Notes under the pieces: generated by a model
What the model saw: the letters and a program-made list of their open reading frames with translations, nothing else
Database searches by the model: none
What the model was told of the DNA's origin: nothing
DNA from: WLWS01 sp047638675
GTDB taxonomy: Bacteria > Pseudomonadota > Gammaproteobacteria > Eutrophobiales > Eutrophobiaceae
Length of the DNA: 16,759 bases
Reading direction: 5' to 3'
NCBI GenBank assembly: GCA_047638675.1
Contig: JBLIML010000070.1
Coordinates: 1 to 16,759, forward strand
Translations under genes and position numbers: made by a program
In this document: in pieces, positions 14,168 to 16,759 of the stretch
Position numbering within the stretch: position 1 is the first letter of the stretch
Layout of the letters: each line of letters begins with the position of its first letter

Positions 14168-15808
14168 ATGACATCTTATATCCGTATCACTAATGGAAAA
14201 ATATATGACCCTGTTAATGATATTGATGGTGAAATTCAGGACATATGTATTGAAGACGGCAAAATAGTTGCCTCCGTACCGGTCGATGCAAAAAAAGTGG
14301 ATGCTGCCGGCATGGTCATTATGCCCGGCGGTGTGGATATTCATTGTCACATTGCCGGTCCCAAAGTCAATCTTGCGCGCAAACTCCAACCGGAAGATCA
14401 TCGTCACGATCCACACCCAGGCACACTTCATACCCGCTCCGGAAGCGGTGGTACCGTTCCCTCCACTTTCGCAACTGGATATCGCTACGCCACATTAGGC
14501 TATACCACCGCTATGGAAGCCGCTGTAACGCCAATTGGCGCACGACATACGCTGGAGGAATTGCATGACACACCAGTGATCGACAAAGGTTTTTATGTTC
14601 TGCTTGGCAATAACATTTTTCTGCATCAACTACTAAAAGAAGGCCGCAAGGAAGAATTTAAGCATGCGGTTGCGTGGTGGATAAATTCAACCAAAGCCTA
14701 TACAGCCAAATTGGTGAATCCCGGTGGTGATGAGCCGTGGAAAGGCAAGCGCAATTCCAATGTGGCTGACATTGATGAAAAATCAGATGTCATGGATATT
14801 AGTCCTAGGCAGATAATTGAGGCATTTATCGACGCCGTAAGCGATCTTGGTCTGCCCCACCCGCCACACCTTCATTGCAATAACCTTGGACACAGTGGTA
14901 ATTTCAACACCACGCTTGAATCTATGCGTACAGCAGGTGATCGACGCCTACACCTCGCCCATATCCAGTTTCACAGTTATTCCGGCGAGTTAGGCAAAAA
15001 CCCGGGCTCCGCGGCTCAGGAGATTGCCGATTACGTCAATAGTCACCCGAATATTTCATGTGATGTGGGACAGGTTATGTTTGGTAAGGCTACTATTATG
15101 ACGGCCGATGCCCCACTCGCGTATATGCTACGAGGCATTGCCAAAGGCAAATGGGTCAACGCAGACACCGAATGCGAAAGTGGCTGCGGTATTGTACCTT
15201 TCAAGTATCAAGAACATGTTTATGTACATGCCTTGCAGTGGGCAATCGGCCTGGAATTATTTCTCTTATCAGAAGACCCCTGGCGCATTATCTTGTCCAC
15301 CGATCATCCAAATGGTGGCTCGTTCATGAATTACCCGAAGTTGATAAAATTATTAATGGATAGCGCTTTTAGAAAAGAGGAGTTATCGAAGGCAAATCAA
15401 AAGGCAATTAACAAGACACTTTTGCCCGATCTTGATCGTGAATATACTTTAAATGAAATTGCGATCATCACTCGCGCCGGGCCGGCCAGATGTCTCGGTC
15501 TGCACAACAAAGGCCACCTCGGTGTCGGCGCAGATGCTGATATTACTATCTATGATGATATGGAAGACAAGGAGTTAATGTTTAATGCGCCGCGTTATGT
15601 TTTTAAATCGGGGGTTCCTGTGATTTCCAATCATGAATTCTGCGAAGACTATAGCGGCCGCATTCTACATGTAGCACCTGCCTACGATGAAACTATTGTC
15701 GAGTCAGTCAGACCTTTTTTCGAAGATTATTATTCGATTGAATTTGACAACTATGCGGTCAACGACAGTTATCTGCACGAACATGAAATCATTCCTACAA
15801 CAAAATAG
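14168..15808 (+). CDS. fhcA: Formyltransferase/hydrolase complex subunit A (formyl-methylofuran hydrolase)
   Basis: FhcA is the amidohydrolase-family subunit that splits formyl-methylofuran into formate and methylofuran. In the 546-residue protein, GGVDIHCHIAGPKVNLARKLQPEDH (54-78) carries the His59-X-His61 metal pair. AYTAKLVNPGG (177-187) has Lys181, the probable carboxylated bridging lysine. HLHCNNLGHSGN (234-245) and LHLAHIQFHSYSG (261-273) give further histidines, and LSTDHPNGGSF (376-386) the catalytic Asp379. The binuclear metal site therefore looks complete. The C-terminal part (GHLGVGADADITIYDD) is the usual amidohydrolase small domain. It lies between fhcB and fhcD on the same strand. 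Ribosome site is weak (AGGCAGG, rather distant). Length and motifs match both bacterial FhcA and archaeal FwdA. Identification is certain. Confidence 0.97.
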   Translation: MTSYIRITNGKIYDPVNDIDGEIQDICIEDGKIVASVPVDAKKVDAAGMVIMPGGVDIHCHIAGPKVNLARKLQPEDHRHDPHPGTLHTRSGSGGTVPSTFATGYRYATLGYTTAMEAAVTPIGARHTLEELHDTPVIDKGFYVLLGNNIFLHQLLKEGRKEEFKHAVAWWINSTKAYTAKLVNPGGDEPWKGKRNSNVADIDEKSDVMDISPRQIIEAFIDAVSDLGLPHPPHLHCNNLGHSGNFNTTLESMRTAGDRRLHLAHIQFHSYSGELGKNPGSAAQEIADYVNSHPNISCDVGQVMFGKATIMTADAPLAYMLRGIAKGKWVNADTECESGCGIVPFKYQEHVYVHALQWAIGLELFLLSEDPWRIILSTDHPNGGSFMNYPKLIKLLMDSAFRKEELSKANQKAINKTLLPDLDREYTLNEIAIITRAGPARCLGLHNKGHLGVGADADITIYDDMEDKELMFNAPRYVFKSGVPVISNHEFCEDYSGRILHVAPAYDETIVESVRPFFEDYYSIEFDNYAVNDSYLHEHEIIPTTK

Positions 15809-15898
15809 AATTTCCTTATCACTGTGATCTATGAACAAGCACTACACGCTAGTTTCGATATGATTACTCCATTAACGATGTGGAAATGCATGTAAATA

Positions 15899-16759
15899 AT
15901 GAAAATTAAATCCACCAAAATTGATGACACCTACGCTGAAGCGTTCAAAATGTGGGCCACAAGAATCGTTATTACAGCAGACACAAAGCAATGGGCGATG
16001 GCGGCGGCTACTTCTATGACCGGTTTTGCCACCTCGGTCATCGGTTGCAAATGTGAGGCGGGTATTGAAAAAGAAATCTCTCCTGAGCTAAGCCCTGATC
16101 GAAGACCCGGCGTCAGCGTTTTGTTATTCGCGATGGATGCCGCCGGTATCGGTAAACGGCTGGTTGAGCGTATCGGCCAGTGCGTTATGACCTGTCCGAC
16201 GACGGCCTGTTTTAGCGGTCTTGATAGCGAGCAATCCGTCGTAGTCGGTGGTCAATTGCGCTATTTCGGTGATGGTTTTCAAATTAGCAAAAAACTTGCA
16301 GACAAACGTCTATGGCGTATCCCGGTGATGGATGGAGAATTTGTTGTCGATGAACGATTTGGTGTGCAAGAAGCAGTGGGCGGCGGCAATCTCATTCTGC
16401 TGGGGAAAGACACAAAAACTACTTTGCGCGCCGTTAACGCCGCGGTCAAAGCAATGCGGAATATTAATGATATTATCCTGCCCTTCCCTGATGGTGTCGT
16501 TCGCAGCGGCAGTAAAGTGGGTTCTCGTTACAAAGCATTGATGGCCTCTACCAACGATTCGTTTTGCCCGACCTTACGTGGCGTCAATCAAAATTCAGCT
16601 TTGGGCGCCGACATTAATTGCGTGTTAGAAATAGTTATCGACGGTCTGGATGAATCGGCAGTTCGCGAGGCCATGCGTGTCGGTATGCAAGCGGCGGCAA
16701 AACCCGGTATTAAACGAATATCAGCTGGTAATTACGGGGGCAATCTTGGCCAGTATAAA
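15899..16759 (+). CDS. fhcD: Formylmethanofuran:H4MPT formyltransferase (FhcD), 3' end beyond window
   Basis: The frame opens at ATG 15899 and stays open for 287 codons to the right edge, so the gene is partial. FhcD (Ftr family) transfers the formyl group from formyl-H4MPT to methylofuran within the Fhc complex. Recognisable family blocks are IDDTYAEAFKMWATRIVITA, TSMTGFATSVIGCKCEAGIE, ELSPDRRPGVSVLLFAMD, ERIGQCVMTCPTTACFSGL, VGGGNLILLGKD and ALGADINCVLEIVIDGLDE. Archaeal Ftr is about 300 residues, so only a short C-terminal piece should be missing. It starts 90 bp after fhcA. fhcC, the expected fourth Fhc subunit, is not in the window and probably follows. The ribosome site is weak (GGAA about 13 bases upstream). 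Identification is certain. Confidence 0.96.
   Translation, partial: MKIKSTKIDDTYAEAFKMWATRIVITADTKQWAMAAATSMTGFATSVIGCKCEAGIEKEISPELSPDRRPGVSVLLFAMDAAGIGKRLVERIGQCVMTCPTTACFSGLDSEQSVVVGGQLRYFGDGFQISKKLADKRLWRIPVMDGEFVVDERFGVQEAVGGGNLILLGKDTKTTLRAVNAAVKAMRNINDIILPFPDGVVRSGSKVGSRYKALMASTNDSFCPTLRGVNQNSALGADINCVLEIVIDGLDESAVREAMRVGMQAAAKPGIKRISAGNYGGNLGQYK

Noticed and set aside
16332..16541. 69-codon plus-strand frame near the right edge
   Set aside because: It lies inside fhcD in another frame; fhcD itself is continuous from 15899 to the window end.

Overview
This window comes from the chromosome of a methylotrophic bacterium. Almost everything to the right of position 2200 belongs to the tetrahydromethanopterin (H4MPT)/methylofuran (MYFR) route of formaldehyde oxidation, including enzymes that build its cofactors. 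Shine-Dalgarno-type starts, base composition in the mid-40s % GC (judged by eye, not computed), and MtdB, Fae and Fhc proteins of bacterial type fit a proteobacterium. A gammaproteobacterial methylotroph is my best guess, but the sequence alone does not prove it.

Layout: (1) 2-1864, plus strand: the 3' end of nrdA and all of nrdB (class I ribonucleotide reductase), followed by a cluster of hairpins and an unrecognised 62-residue gene. (2) 6337 down to 2243, minus strand: a tight four-gene operon encoding an ATP-grasp ligase (MfnD-like), an ASKHA-fold 'H4MPT-linked C1 transfer pathway' protein (MfnF-like), PabB (pABA synthesis) and a small amino-acid-kinase-fold protein (MfnE-like). A HisA-like barrel protein is divergent at 6365-7060. 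Together they look like a methylofuran/pABA supply module. (3) 7075-7340: a three-copy array of about 80-bp repeats, each with a GC-rich hairpin, next to a strong intrinsic terminator. (4) 12078 down to 7416, minus strand: beta-RFAP synthase, mtdB, mch, a CitG/MdcB-like protein and fae, i.e. H4MPT synthesis plus the first three steps of C1 oxidation. (5) 12079-12365: a divergent control region holding a perfect 16-bp palindrome. (6) 12366-16759, plus strand: a stand-alone FwdD-type molybdopterin-binding protein, FhcB, FhcA and the first 287 codons of fhcD (open at the right edge). fhcC is not in the window.

How the parts work together: Fae condenses formaldehyde with H4MPT. MtdB oxidises methylene-H4MPT to methenyl-H4MPT, and Mch hydrates that to formyl-H4MPT. 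FhcD moves the formyl group to methylofuran, and FhcA hydrolyses formyl-MYFR to formate. PabB and beta-RFAP synthase feed H4MPT synthesis, while the ATP-grasp, MfnF-like and kinase-like proteins probably feed MYFR synthesis.

The most interesting point is that FhcB appears to keep the four iron-sulfur cysteines and the Cys-His pair of the Mo/W active site of archaeal formylmethanofuran dehydrogenase, and that it is preceded by a FwdD homologue carrying the other half of the pterin site. The complex may therefore be a true formyl-MYFR dehydrogenase as well as a formyltransferase/hydrolase.
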